Positions 1 through 6,865 are shown, counted from the stretch's first letter. The stretch is DNA of 9,603 nt from Gemmatimonadales bacterium (GCA_013003805.1 JABDII010000373.1:1-9603); one strand, 5' to 3'. Notes: generated by a model not told the origin, from the letters alone. A program made the numbers and translations.

Positions 1-106
1 TCACTATGTACTCCAGCTCGACCCCTTCCTGCGAGAGCACACTCTGCAGCGTGCGCTCGAGGAATTCCCCCTGATTATAGGACGGGGTGACAACCGAGAC
101 CTTCAT
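1..106 (-). CDS. Glycosyltransferase family 2, N-terminal fragment (runs off left edge)
   Basis: Only the first 35 codons are in the window. The translation begins MKVSVVTPSYNQGEFLERTL, which is the classic start of a GT-A fold family 2 glycosyltransferase: a first beta strand followed by the nucleotide-sugar-binding motif VTPSYNQ (residues 5-11) and the helix that begins with the E-x-x-L-x-S type segment. Such enzymes move a sugar from a nucleotide sugar to a growing glycan, usually at the inner face of the membrane. The ATG at 106-104 overlaps the stop of the nucleotidyltransferase gene as ATGA, and a purine-rich stretch (GGGTGAGG on the coding strand, about 109-116) lies just upstream, so the start is well supported. 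Donor, acceptor and linkage cannot be read from this fragment. Confidence 0.85.
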   Translation of the reverse strand, partial: MKVSVVTPSYNQGEFLERTLQSVLSQEGVELEYIV

Positions 107-1374
107 AACCTCACCCTTCCCGGTTCCTTCCCTGAACGTCGGCCCGCAACCTCTGCGGCTGCCCCGCCGGGATGGTACAACAGAAGATATTGATTCACCG
201 CGTCGGTCCATCGACCATGTGGCGTCCCCTTTGGTGTGCGACCCAACAATCGTTCCGCGAGGCCGAGCTCGTCCAACCGCACGCCGGACGGCCGGGCAGC
301 GCTCAGGAGGAGCGGCATGACTTGAAGGAGGCGACGGGGCTGGCGCAGTCCCGCTTCCCGCCAGCGCGCCGGACCCAGCGCGCCGCGCAGCGTGCCATGA
401 TCCAGCAGGTGCTTGAGGCCTCGCGCCAGGGCAAGCGCGCGACCGGATGTCCACCGGCGCCCAATCAGAGGGGCATAGGCTTTCCAGTCGGTGATCGGGA
501 GCCCGAGACGCCGGCTCTCGTATCCGACAAAAAACCGCAGGAAGGTCTGCTGAATGGTCTCCCACCATGCCATTGGGTCCTGTTTCCCCACGCGATGAGC
601 ATCAGGAAAGAGTTTATGTCGAATGCTCTCGAGGTACTGGGCCTTGATCCAGTCGCCATCTTCGAGCGCGCCGAGGTCGACATGCTCCATGCGCTTTGCC
701 CGCTCCAGATACGACGAGCAGTAGAGGCCGCGCTCGATAAGAACTGCATCCCCCATGGCGAGGAGCGCCTTATCGCTTTCGATGGTGAAGTTTTCAGCGT
801 CGCGCTCTTCGACCGTACCATTTCGAGAGAGGTATCGCCTGGCAATGAGCAGCCCGCTCCCACGATTGAGGAAATAGACCGTGCCCTCACTGCGCGGGAT
901 CGCTCGCCCGTCGTCGAAACGGCCGAGGGCGACGGGCAGCCGCGCCCCGCTCAAGACGATGTGCCCCGCGGCAATTTCGTAGTCGGCCACGGTGATGGAC
1001 GGCCGCTGGAGCATCCCCACGGTTCGAAACCCGATATCGATCTGTTTGATCCCCAGGTCTTCGGCCAGGCGTTCCGCCATGGCGGCAAGCGCCGACGCAT
1101 GGCGACGCCATCCCAGGAACCCCAAACCACGTGGGACGACAAGCAAGTCAATATCGTTCACGACGTGAAAGTCGCCGTCCGCGAGCCTGATCCCTCCTTC
1201 CCCCCGCCCGAAGCCCCCGATCAACGCGAGAGACCGAAGATCGCGGCCCATTCGCTGTTCGACCGCCGCCACAATGGGACGCAGCACCCGCTCGACTGCG
1301 CGATCGACGTTTGCGTCATGCTGCGCGGTCAGATGTCGAGCCTCGGGATCCATGATGTTGGAGGGCGACGTCAT
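103..1374 (-). CDS. Nucleotidyltransferase-superfamily protein of unknown substrate
   Basis: The 423-residue product carries a polymerase-beta-type nucleotidyltransferase core. It has the GGFGRGEGG loop at residues 53-61 (the G-[GS] signature that binds the triphosphate), NDIDLLVV at 73-80 with two acidic metal ligands D74 and D76, and KQIDIGFR at 110-117 where D113 fits the third carboxylate. All three expected acids are present, so it looks catalytically competent. Residues from about 190 to the C-terminus are mostly alpha-helical, with no domain I can name; a HEPN-like or substrate-binding helical domain is possible. I see no signal peptide or clear membrane span. The gene overlaps the GT4 gene upstream (ATGA, 1371-1374) and the GT2 gene downstream (ATGA, 103-106), so it is translated with glycosyltransferases. 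A role in transferring NMP, or in making an activated precursor for the glycan, is inferred. An antibiotic-type nucleotidyltransferase is an alternative but fits the context less well. Confidence 0.72.
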   Translation of the reverse strand: MTSPSNIMDPEARHLTAQHDANVDRAVERVLRPIVAAVEQRMGRDLRSLALIGGFGRGEGGIRLADGDFHVVNDIDLLVVPRGLGFLGWRRHASALAAMAERLAEDLGIKQIDIGFRTVGMLQRPSITVADYEIAAGHIVLSGARLPVALGRFDDGRAIPRSEGTVYFLNRGSGLLIARRYLSRNGTVEERDAENFTIESDKALLAMGDAVLIERGLYCSSYLERAKRMEHVDLGALEDGDWIKAQYLESIRHKLFPDAHRVGKQDPMAWWETIQQTFLRFFVGYESRRLGLPITDWKAYAPLIGRRWTSGRALALARGLKHLLDHGTLRGALGPARWREAGLRQPRRLLQVMPLLLSAARPSGVRLDELGLAERLLGRTPKGTPHGRWTDAVNQYLLLYHPGGAAAEVAGRRSGKEPGRVRL

Positions 1375-2531
1375 ATCCGGCCTGCCACCACCGCCTCGTA
1401 GGCATCAACTGTTTGGCGGGCGACCACGTCAGGGTGGTAGCGAGCTCGGCTCCATTCCTTCGCCTTCGTGCCCATCGCTCCACATTCGTCTCGGTTCGCC
1501 ATGAGCCGCCGGATGGATGCCGTCAAGGCTGGGACATCATCCGGTTCGACCAACAGACCCGTCACTTCGTCCTCCACCATTTCCGGGACACCACCAACTC
1601 GGGTTGCAATGACCGGCTTCCCGAGCACCTGCGCCTCAGCCACCACCATAGGAGTCGTCTCTTCGATGGACGGCAACACGAGCATCCTGGCCGTGGCGAG
1701 CAGCGTACTGATCTCCTCCTGGTTTCGCAGCCCAAGAAGCCGAATGCGCGATTGGAGGCCGGCGCTTTGGATGCTGTCGCGCACTTGCTCGGCGTAGGGT
1801 CCGGCACTCAGGCCCACGAGCGCGACGTGTATGTCGGGAAAGTCGGACCTGATATTCGCAACGGCCTGAATCAGATTCAGAACTCGCTTTCGGGGCTCGA
1901 TTCGCCCCACGAATAGGATGTCAGGCCCTCCGCTGCTCGGTTCCCGAAAAAAATGCTCGCTCACGGCATTGGGAATGTGAAATACTTCGCCGTGGAATTC
2001 TGGAAATTGCCGCACGACGTATTCCCCGATAGCAATCAAAAAACGACTGCGGTCGATGACGATCTGTTCGAACCGTGCGAGCATGGCTGCAAAAGAATAG
2101 AACGGGAGGCCAAGCCGCGCGACCACGCTCCGCATGACACCGTGGACGGTGACAACACTGGGGAAGCCTGACATGACGGCTGCATATCCATACTCATGAT
2201 CGGTCCCGCTTCCATGCACGATGTCCGGGCTGAGCTTCCGCAAGAGATGCCGGTACCGATGGCGGGTTAGCTGAAGTGCGGTAAGATGCTCCCAAAGGTC
2301 GACCTTTGGTGGATGACCCACGAGATGCACATGGACCCCGCGATCCATCACCGTGCGCGTAGTGAGACGTGGGGCATTGGTCAACACGTGCACTTCGACG
2401 CCAGGAATCCTCGCTAGGGCCATGGCGAGATTGTAATTCCAGGTCGGCGACGAGGACTGTCGCGAGGTCCAGAAGGCAACCTGATCACGGTATTGATAGA
2501 CCGGGAAGGCTCCGAGCAGAGCGATCTTCAT
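1371..2531 (-). CDS. GT4-type glycosyltransferase
   Basis: The 386-residue product has the GT-B fold layout of glycosyltransferase family 4 (Pfam Glycos_transf_1). The N-terminal acceptor domain begins MKIALLGAFP and contains VVTVHG (126-131). The C-terminal donor domain contains HIPNAV (185-190), FVGRIEPRK (207-215, with R210 and K215 that normally hold the donor diphosphate), and SIEETTPMVVAEA (288-300). E291 and E299 there form the EX7E pair, and GGVPEMVEDEVTGLLVEPDD follows at 313-332. Length is normal for the family. It should transfer a sugar from a nucleotide sugar with retention of configuration, probably onto a lipid-linked glycan at the cytoplasmic membrane. Its ATG overlaps the stop of the hydrolase gene (2528-2531) with no obvious Shine-Dalgarno, so translational coupling is likely. 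The sugar specificity cannot be deduced. Confidence 0.9.
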   Translation of the reverse strand: MKIALLGAFPVYQYRDQVAFWTSRQSSSPTWNYNLAMALARIPGVEVHVLTNAPRLTTRTVMDRGVHVHLVGHPPKVDLWEHLTALQLTRHRYRHLLRKLSPDIVHGSGTDHEYGYAAVMSGFPSVVTVHGVMRSVVARLGLPFYSFAAMLARFEQIVIDRSRFLIAIGEYVVRQFPEFHGEVFHIPNAVSEHFFREPSSGGPDILFVGRIEPRKRVLNLIQAVANIRSDFPDIHVALVGLSAGPYAEQVRDSIQSAGLQSRIRLLGLRNQEEISTLLATARMLVLPSIEETTPMVVAEAQVLGKPVIATRVGGVPEMVEDEVTGLLVEPDDVPALTASIRRLMANRDECGAMGTKAKEWSRARYHPDVVARQTVDAYEAVVAGRI

Positions 2532-3742
2532 GGCTGGAGGACCGACCGACCGTCAGCCGCATCAGGCCACGGAAGCGCAAGCATATCAACTAAGGTGGCG
2601 AAGATATCTACCATCTCGACGGGTTCCGGAAGACGATGCCCTGTCTCTCTCGCCTCAGCATAGGCAATGAGGCCAGTGTGGTTGTCGATGACCTCGCGGC
2701 GATAACCGTGCATACCACGGACAGGATTGAGTTTCTGGTAGAAATTCGGCAAGAGAATGTGACCCTCGTCCGCCCAAAAGATGATGTCGCCGAAGCGATT
2801 GTGGGAATATGCGCAGCGATACCGCTCACGGTCGGCGGTGGTCACGAGGGATCCGCCGGGAACACCATCGAGCATCTCCATGATTTCCGCTTTGGCTTCA
2901 TCGGTGAAGGTCCAGAACCGAGCGAAGGTCGAGTCGAGGAAATACGCGTAGTCCACCCATTCGCGGGAACGAAGCCGCCTCAAGGCCGGGCGCAGATCGA
3001 TGTGCGAGGTCACGTCGACCATGCCATGATCCCCGTAGATCACGAGCTCGACTGGCTTCCCATCCTGGAGACAGTGTCGGTAGATCCGCTCCACCGCACT
3101 ATCCACCCGCCTCCACGCATCTTGGATTTCGACACCCCGTGTGCCGTAGACGTGTCCGACCTTGTCCAGGTCCGCCATCGAGACAAACACGAAGTCGACG
3201 TTCCGGAGATCGGCCTTCTCTATCCGGCGTGCCAAGCGATCCGCCTTGGAGCGGTGAACGGGACTGCCGAAGTACTTCCACGGACGCTGCTGCTGGGACA
3301 AAAGATCGAAGATCGTGGGTGAAGCGGAAAAACCTGGTTGGAACATGACCCTGGATTGTGACACATCGAAGAGATGCAGCCGCTCCAAGGGGATGCCCAC
3401 AGGGTTCCCACCGTACTTGCGTCCCAGGGGCCGGGCCACGGCCAAGTTCGTGGCCTGAATTCCTCGACGAACGACTCGCTGCGCCCCGGTCGGGAGCCGA
3501 GCCGCGAATCGCCCCCATGGTGTGGTCCAACGAAAGACCGAACCCTCGGGCCCCCACCAGAAGTGCATGCCCCCGTCCGACAACTCCGGCCAGAGACCTG
3601 CGATGTGGGCCGCGTCGGGTTCGAAGCCAAAGGCCGGGATCACCCGCGTGACGTGAGCCCGAGCCATGATCGACGAGATGAACGGCGCTTCAAACTCTAA
3701 GTAGCGGTGGTTGAAGGCATCCAACATGATCGCAACAAGCAT
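2528..3742 (-). CDS. Alkaline phosphatase superfamily / nucleotide pyrophosphatase-like protein with atypical active site
   Basis: The 404-residue product matches the alkaline-phosphatase/type I phosphodiesterase fold (PF01663-like). The metal ligands are visible: D8 in MLDAF, D193 and H197 in DKVGH (193-197), D238 and H239 in YGDHGM (236-241), and H345 in GMHGY (343-347). The segment that normally carries the Ser/Thr nucleophile reads VIPAFGFEPDAAHIAGLWP (34-52), so I see no Ser or Thr between residues 33 and 54; Glu41 sits near the expected place. It could be a divergent enzyme with another nucleophile, or an inactive homologue. There is no signal peptide, so a cytoplasmic location is likely. 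The start is the ATG at 3742, because GAGG (coding strand, 3749-3752) lies 6 nt upstream, while the inner ATG six codons in has no ribosome binding site. It heads a four-gene coupled chain with two glycosyltransferases and a nucleotidyltransferase, suggesting action on a phosphodiester-containing glycan or its nucleotide precursor (inference). Confidence 0.8.
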   Translation of the reverse strand: MLVAIMLDAFNHRYLEFEAPFISSIMARAHVTRVIPAFGFEPDAAHIAGLWPELSDGGMHFWWGPEGSVFRWTTPWGRFAARLPTGAQRVVRRGIQATNLAVARPLGRKYGGNPVGIPLERLHLFDVSQSRVMFQPGFSASPTIFDLLSQQQRPWKYFGSPVHRSKADRLARRIEKADLRNVDFVFVSMADLDKVGHVYGTRGVEIQDAWRRVDSAVERIYRHCLQDGKPVELVIYGDHGMVDVTSHIDLRPALRRLRSREWVDYAYFLDSTFARFWTFTDEAKAEIMEMLDGVPGGSLVTTADRERYRCAYSHNRFGDIIFWADEGHILLPNFYQKLNPVRGMHGYRREVIDNHTGLIAYAEARETGHRLPEPVEMVDIFATLVDMLALPWPDAADGRSVLQP

Positions 3743-3757
3743 ACGTTGCCTCGTCGA

Positions 3758-3783
3758 GTCAGCTCTTCGTTGACTTGGCTGAC
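3758..3783 (-). repeat. Short inverted repeat in the leader of the hydrolase gene
   Basis: GTCAGC at 3758-3763 is the exact reverse complement of GCTGAC at 3778-3783, with 14 nt between. It would form a 6-bp stem 15 nt upstream of the hydrolase ATG, just before its GAGG ribosome binding site (3749-3752). It could modulate translation of the four-gene chain, but a 6-bp stem with a 14-nt loop may also be chance. Confidence 0.3.
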
Positions 3784-3794
3784 GCGCGGCGATG

Positions 3795-3823
3795 GGGCTA
3801 GCCTAGCAAGAGGGATGATTCAA
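3795..3823 (-). promoter_or_regulatory. Weak candidate promoter upstream of the hydrolase gene
   Basis: On the coding strand TTGAAT (3818-3823) is followed after 17 nt by TAGCCC (3795-3800), a poor sigma70 -10. An alternative -10, TAGGCT, lies a few bases upstream in the same stretch but has no good -35. The site overlaps a perfect short palindrome, GCTAG-C-CTAGC at 3797-3807. It lies in the only sizeable gap (224 bp) between the epimerase and hydrolase genes, where an internal promoter would be useful. The match is weak, and readthrough from the upstream promoter remains possible because I see no terminator in this gap. Confidence 0.25.
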
Positions 3824-3966
3824 TCACGTGGACCCGATGCCACGCGAAGTCGATCCGGCCTTTCGGGGCGAACCGAGTGGGACATCGGACGAGCGAAGTC
3901 GGTAGCTGGAACTTGCTGACTTTGACAGCGCGCACACTCGCTCGTGGAACGAGGTCGTGCACCGCC

Positions 3967-4956
3967 CTACACAACGGCGACTGGGCCGCGATCCAACTTA
4001 CCTGCTGCCTCGAGCTGCGACTGGATCCACCCGTAGGTCCGATCCAGACCAACCTCCAGCTCAGTCGCGGGTTCCCAGCCCAACACCGCGCGCACGCGCG
4101 AGTTGTCCGAGTTTCGTCCGCGTACCCCTTGTGGCTTCGTCAAGTCGTGACGCCGGGTGACGGTTTTTCCCGCCGCACGGGCCACGATGTCGACCAGTTC
4201 GTTGATGGTGACCAGCCGGTCAGACCCGACATTGAGTGGCTCCCGATGCTCGGACCGCATGAGACGGTGAATTCCTTCCACGCAATCGTCGATGTAACAA
4301 TAGGAGCGGGTCTGATTGCCATCGCCCCAGACCTCGATTTCGCCGCCATCCTCGGCCAGCGCGATCTTCCGGCAGAGTGCCGCGGGAGACTTCTCGCGGC
4401 CACCGTCATAAGTCCCCAACGGGCCATAAATGTTGTGGAAGCGCACTACGCGTGTCTCGAGCCCGTAGTCCTCCGTGTAGTGCCGGCACTGGCGCTCTGA
4501 ATACAACTTCTCCCACCCGTATCCGTCTTCCGGATCGGCCGGGTATGCATCCTCCTCCTTGAGCGGGGCAACATCCGGCGATTCCTGCCGATACCCGGGA
4601 TACACGCAGGCGGAGGAGGTGTAGAGGTAACGCTGGACCCCGTGCAGCCGCGCCGCCTCCAGCATGTGGATGTTGATGAGGACATTGTCGTGCATGATCT
4701 CGGCTTTATAGGATTCGATGAACCCAATGCCACCCATGTTGGCCGCCAGATTGTGCACTTCGTCGATGCCGCGCGTGGCCTGGAGACAATTGGCCCAGCG
4801 CCGGAGATCGAGGAGCTCGAACTCATGTGCCCTGGTCTCGGCATATTCAGGCCGCTTGATATCGACTCCTCGGACCCAATACCCGTGGTCGACCAGATAG
4901 TTCACGAGATGGTGCCCGATGAACCCGCCAGCCCCCGTTACCAAGACACGCTTCAT
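3967..4956 (-). CDS. GDP-mannose 3,5-epimerase-like NAD-dependent sugar-nucleotide epimerase
   Basis: The 329-residue product is an extended SDR epimerase: Rossmann NAD motif TGAGGFIG (7-14), SSACVYP (114-120), and YGWEK (Y146, K150). It closely resembles plant-type GDP-mannose 3,5-epimerase as I recall it, sharing AANMGGIGFI (71-80), RFHNIYGPLGT (172-182), GGREKSPAALCRK (185-197), WGDGNQTRSY (210-219) and GVRGRNSDN (277-285). The plant catalytic residues C145, Y174, K178 and K217 (numbering from memory) map to C117, Y146, K150 and K189 with a constant offset of 28. The family converts GDP-D-mannose to GDP-L-galactose and GDP-L-gulose by epimerising C3 and C5. Here it probably feeds L-galactose or L-gulose into a polysaccharide, not ascorbate. 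It follows the sugar transferase by 30 bp and has a strong ribosome binding site. UDP-glucose 4-epimerase or a dehydratase fits the motifs less well. Confidence 0.85.
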   Translation of the reverse strand: MKRVLVTGAGGFIGHHLVNYLVDHGYWVRGVDIKRPEYAETRAHEFELLDLRRWANCLQATRGIDEVHNLAANMGGIGFIESYKAEIMHDNVLINIHMLEAARLHGVQRYLYTSSACVYPGYRQESPDVAPLKEEDAYPADPEDGYGWEKLYSERQCRHYTEDYGLETRVVRFHNIYGPLGTYDGGREKSPAALCRKIALAEDGGEIEVWGDGNQTRSYCYIDDCVEGIHRLMRSEHREPLNVGSDRLVTINELVDIVARAAGKTVTRRHDLTKPQGVRGRNSDNSRVRAVLGWEPATELEVGLDRTYGWIQSQLEAAGKLDRGPVAVV

Positions 4957-4962
4957 GGGTAG

Positions 4963-4967
4963 ACCTC
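4963..4967 (-). promoter_or_regulatory. Ribosome binding site of the GDP-mannose 3,5-epimerase-like gene
   Basis: GGAGG on the coding strand lies 6 nt upstream of the ATG at 4956-4954. It is the strongest Shine-Dalgarno sequence in the window, fixes the start, and suggests the epimerase is translated efficiently and independently of the preceding gene. Confidence 0.75.
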
Positions 4968-4986
4968 CGACACGGCAGGCGCGAAT

Positions 4987-6504
4987 CTAGTGCGCGCCCC
5001 GCATGTTGAATACGACTGGACCCGTTCTCAGCAGGATGCCAAGATCCTTCCAGATACTCCATTCCCGAATGTACGATTGCTCGAGACGAACCACTTCCTC
5101 GAAATCGGTGATGGTGTTGCGCCCGCTCACCTGCCAGGGCCCCGTGATGCCGGGCTTCACGTCGAACCGGCAGAAATGGTGCTCTTCGTACAGCGCAACC
5201 TCCTCCGGCAATGGAGGACGCGGCCCAACCAGTGACATGTCGCCCTTGAGCACATTCAACAGTTGGGGGAGTTCGTCCATGCTGGTCTTGCGCAACCATG
5301 CCCCGATCCGGGTCACTCGAGGGTCCGCGACCATCTTGAACAAGCGCTCATCCTCGTAGATACTCGAGTCCTGGAGCGTATCGCGATGATTCTCAGCATC
5401 GGCAACCATCGACCTGAACTTCAAGATGTTGAACAGCTTGCCAGCCTGTCCCACCCGTGCCTGGCGAAACAGGATGGGGCCGTTCGAATCCAATCGGACT
5501 AACAGAGCGACCACCGCGAAGACGGGCGAGAGGATCAACAACCCACCCGCAGCAGCAACGATATCCAAGGTTCGCTTCAGCAGCAGCTGCCAGGCGTTGA
5601 GCGTCACGGCCGTCAACTCGACGATTGGCTGGCCATGGTACCAGCGGAGCGTCGGATTCACGCCGGCAACTTTGAGGGTCCGTCCGATCGACAGCAATTG
5701 GCATTTCGTCGCCAAGGCTCCCTCGACGACGTCGGCGATTATCTCGTCAGAGAGGTAGCCGCAGAGCACGACGGTGTCGGCCCCCACGCGATCGACGACC
5801 TGAGGGAGCTCTCGCACGGTCCCTAACGCGGCCGGGTCCGGCGTCGGCGAGGTGTCGAGGAATCCAACCGCGACGTATTCCCCTTTCGGGGCGAGCAAGG
5901 GCGCGACATCCGTCCCTTCACAGTCGTCCTTTTGCCCGACCAAGATCGCAAATCCCTTCGCGGCCCGGTCCACTCGAGAGGCACGCACGAGCCGGTCGAG
6001 GAGGAAGCGCTCCGTGACGAGGCCGATCGACGCGAGCGTCACCACCACCACGTATTGCCCGAAGACCAGGAACACGCCGCGGGTCCAGAGCGGATACCAG
6101 AGACTCAGCGCCGCTGCCAAGAGGCACCCCAGGAACAGCCGAGACGGATCTCGGCGGCGCTTCCCCGGCCCGTAGTTTCCCGTGACCGCCAACCCGATGA
6201 TGAGCGCCGCGGCGAACTTCCAACCCCCGAGCGCCCCATTGGGAAAGAGCCAGACGAGGAATTCGGACACTGGCGCCAACAAGAGGTCGTTGGATCGGAG
6301 AAACCGCATCGCCGTTCGGGCGATCAGGAACAACGTCAAGTCGCCGGCAATGAGCACGGACCACCGGACCAGAGACCGGCGCAGATGACGGCGGACGTTG
6401 ACCTTCGCTCGGCGCTGGAGCGGGACTCGGGACGATGACATGCGCCGGCTACTCTCGGAAGCCTGTTGGCCGGGCTGCGACGCATCGTATGGGACTGTGG
6501 TCAT
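4987..6504 (-). CDS. Polyprenyl-phosphate sugar-1-phosphate transferase (priming enzyme, WbaP/exopolysaccharide type)
   Basis: This is a membrane enzyme that starts glycan synthesis by moving a hexose-1-phosphate from a nucleotide sugar to undecaprenyl phosphate. Counting from the ATG at 6504 (505 aa), hydrophobic segments lie at about 48-66, 74-87, 97-109, 122-140 and 144-163. A Rossmann-like CoA-binding-type region (about 180-290) follows. A further membrane anchor, beginning KRTLDIVAAAGGLL, spans about 310-338 and leads into the bacterial sugar transferase domain with KFRSM (362-366), DELPQLLNVLKGDMSLVGPRP (410-430) and PGITGPWQVSGR (451-462). These are the signature motifs of the family. 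The frame also allows a GTG start at 6546 (519 aa) and an ATG at 6441; none has a clear Shine-Dalgarno, so the start is uncertain. It is the first gene after the promoter at 6601-6629. The donor sugar (glucose, galactose or other) cannot be told from sequence. Confidence 0.92.
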   Translation of the reverse strand: MTTVPYDASQPGQQASESSRRMSSSRVPLQRRAKVNVRRHLRRSLVRWSVLIAGDLTLFLIARTAMRFLRSNDLLLAPVSEFLVWLFPNGALGGWKFAAALIIGLAVTGNYGPGKRRRDPSRLFLGCLLAAALSLWYPLWTRGVFLVFGQYVVVVTLASIGLVTERFLLDRLVRASRVDRAAKGFAILVGQKDDCEGTDVAPLLAPKGEYVAVGFLDTSPTPDPAALGTVRELPQVVDRVGADTVVLCGYLSDEIIADVVEGALATKCQLLSIGRTLKVAGVNPTLRWYHGQPIVELTAVTLNAWQLLLKRTLDIVAAAGGLLILSPVFAVVALLVRLDSNGPILFRQARVGQAGKLFNILKFRSMVADAENHRDTLQDSSIYEDERLFKMVADPRVTRIGAWLRKTSMDELPQLLNVLKGDMSLVGPRPPLPEEVALYEEHHFCRFDVKPGITGPWQVSGRNTITDFEEVVRLEQSYIREWSIWKDLGILLRTGPVVFNMRGAH

Positions 6505-6600
6505 GTCGGTCCGAATCGCCCGCGACGATCCCAGGCAGATCGCCACGCGTCGAGTGAAGAAGGGTCGAACGCTAGGCCCCGTTAGCCCGTGTTGGCGCGC

Positions 6601-6629
6601 AACTTACCACAACGTAACCCAATTGTAAA
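6601..6629 (-). promoter_or_regulatory. Sigma70-type promoter for the polysaccharide operon
   Basis: On the coding strand TTTACA (6624-6629, five of six matches to TTGACA) is separated by exactly 17 nt from TAAGTT (6601-6606, TAnnnT form of the -10). Transcription would start near 6594, giving a leader of roughly 90 nt to the ATG at 6504 or about 48 nt to the GTG at 6546. It stands directly before the sugar transferase gene, and the local sequence is AT-richer than its surroundings. This is the best promoter match in the window. Confidence 0.6.
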
Positions 6630-6651
6630 CAGCGTCCATCGAATGTAACCC
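6611..6651 (-). repeat. Direct repeats GGGTTAC(A/G)TT around the promoter, possible operator
   Basis: Coding-strand GGGTTACATT (6642-6651) and GGGTTACGTT (6611-6620) differ by one base and start 31 bp apart, close to three helical turns, so a protein would meet both on the same face. The lower copy lies inside the -10/-35 spacer and the upper copy is 12 bp upstream of the -35. The six bases CGTAAC (plus strand, 6613-6618) recur in one arm of the dyad at 6801-6829. The position suggests a regulator site; no known consensus is recognised. Confidence 0.4.
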
Positions 6652-6800
6652 CAGATACCGCTAGGAGTTATCCGCCATGACATCGGTCGGGAGCGGAGCC
6701 GGCGAAACCACATACCGTGCCCCAAGCGGCACAGAGAACCGGGAAGTTGCAGGAAGCGCGCCACGGCGGCAGGGTCGAGTCCCCCCTCGGGTGACGGAAT

Positions 6801-6829
6801 CGTAACTCGCTGTAATACAGTGAATTACG
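6801..6829. repeat. 29-bp near-perfect dyad, candidate operator
   Basis: The centre is base 6815. The inner part CTGTA-A-TACAG (6810-6820) is a perfect palindrome, and the outer arms CGTAA (6801-6805) and TTACG (6825-6829) share the same centre. Of 14 paired positions, 12 match; the exceptions are 6806/6824 and 6809/6821. There is no T-run after it on either strand, so it does not look like an intrinsic terminator. Its size and symmetry suit a dimeric DNA-binding regulator. It lies about 170 bp upstream of the -35 of the polysaccharide promoter. Confidence 0.5.
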
Positions 6830-6865
6830 CTCACTCGGCCGACATCCCACCGACCGCTGTGACTT

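Noticed and set aside
172..1401. Long plus-strand open frame (409 codons) opposite the nucleotidyltransferase gene
   Set aside because: It is exactly antisense to a gene with clear catalytic motifs, and its translation shows no domain pattern. GC-rich coding DNA often leaves the opposite strand open.
2636..3322. Plus-strand frame of 228 codons opposite the hydrolase gene
   Set aside because: Antisense shadow of the metal-site-bearing hydrolase gene; no family features.
3844..3901. Direct repeat GCGAAGTCG at 3844-3852 and 3893-3901
   Set aside because: Only two 9-bp copies in GC-rich spacer DNA with no link to a promoter; chance is a sufficient explanation.
3941..3953. CTCGT/ACGAG hairpin after the epimerase gene as a terminator
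   Set aside because: The stem has 5 bp with a 3-nt loop and no T-run follows on the coding strand.
3798..4052. Minus-strand 84-codon frame covering the gap between the epimerase and hydrolase genes
   Set aside because: About a third overlaps the epimerase end in another frame, no ribosome binding site is seen, and the composition does not look like a real protein.
6582..6764. Minus-strand 60-codon frame upstream of the sugar transferase gene
   Set aside because: It runs across the promoter and repeats, lacks a Shine-Dalgarno, and its Arg/Gly/Ser-rich translation is not protein-like.
6661..6780. Possible riboswitch or structured leader above the polysaccharide promoter
   Set aside because: Only a short stem (GTGCC/GGCAC) is visible, no known riboswitch core is present, and the stretch lies upstream of the promoter.
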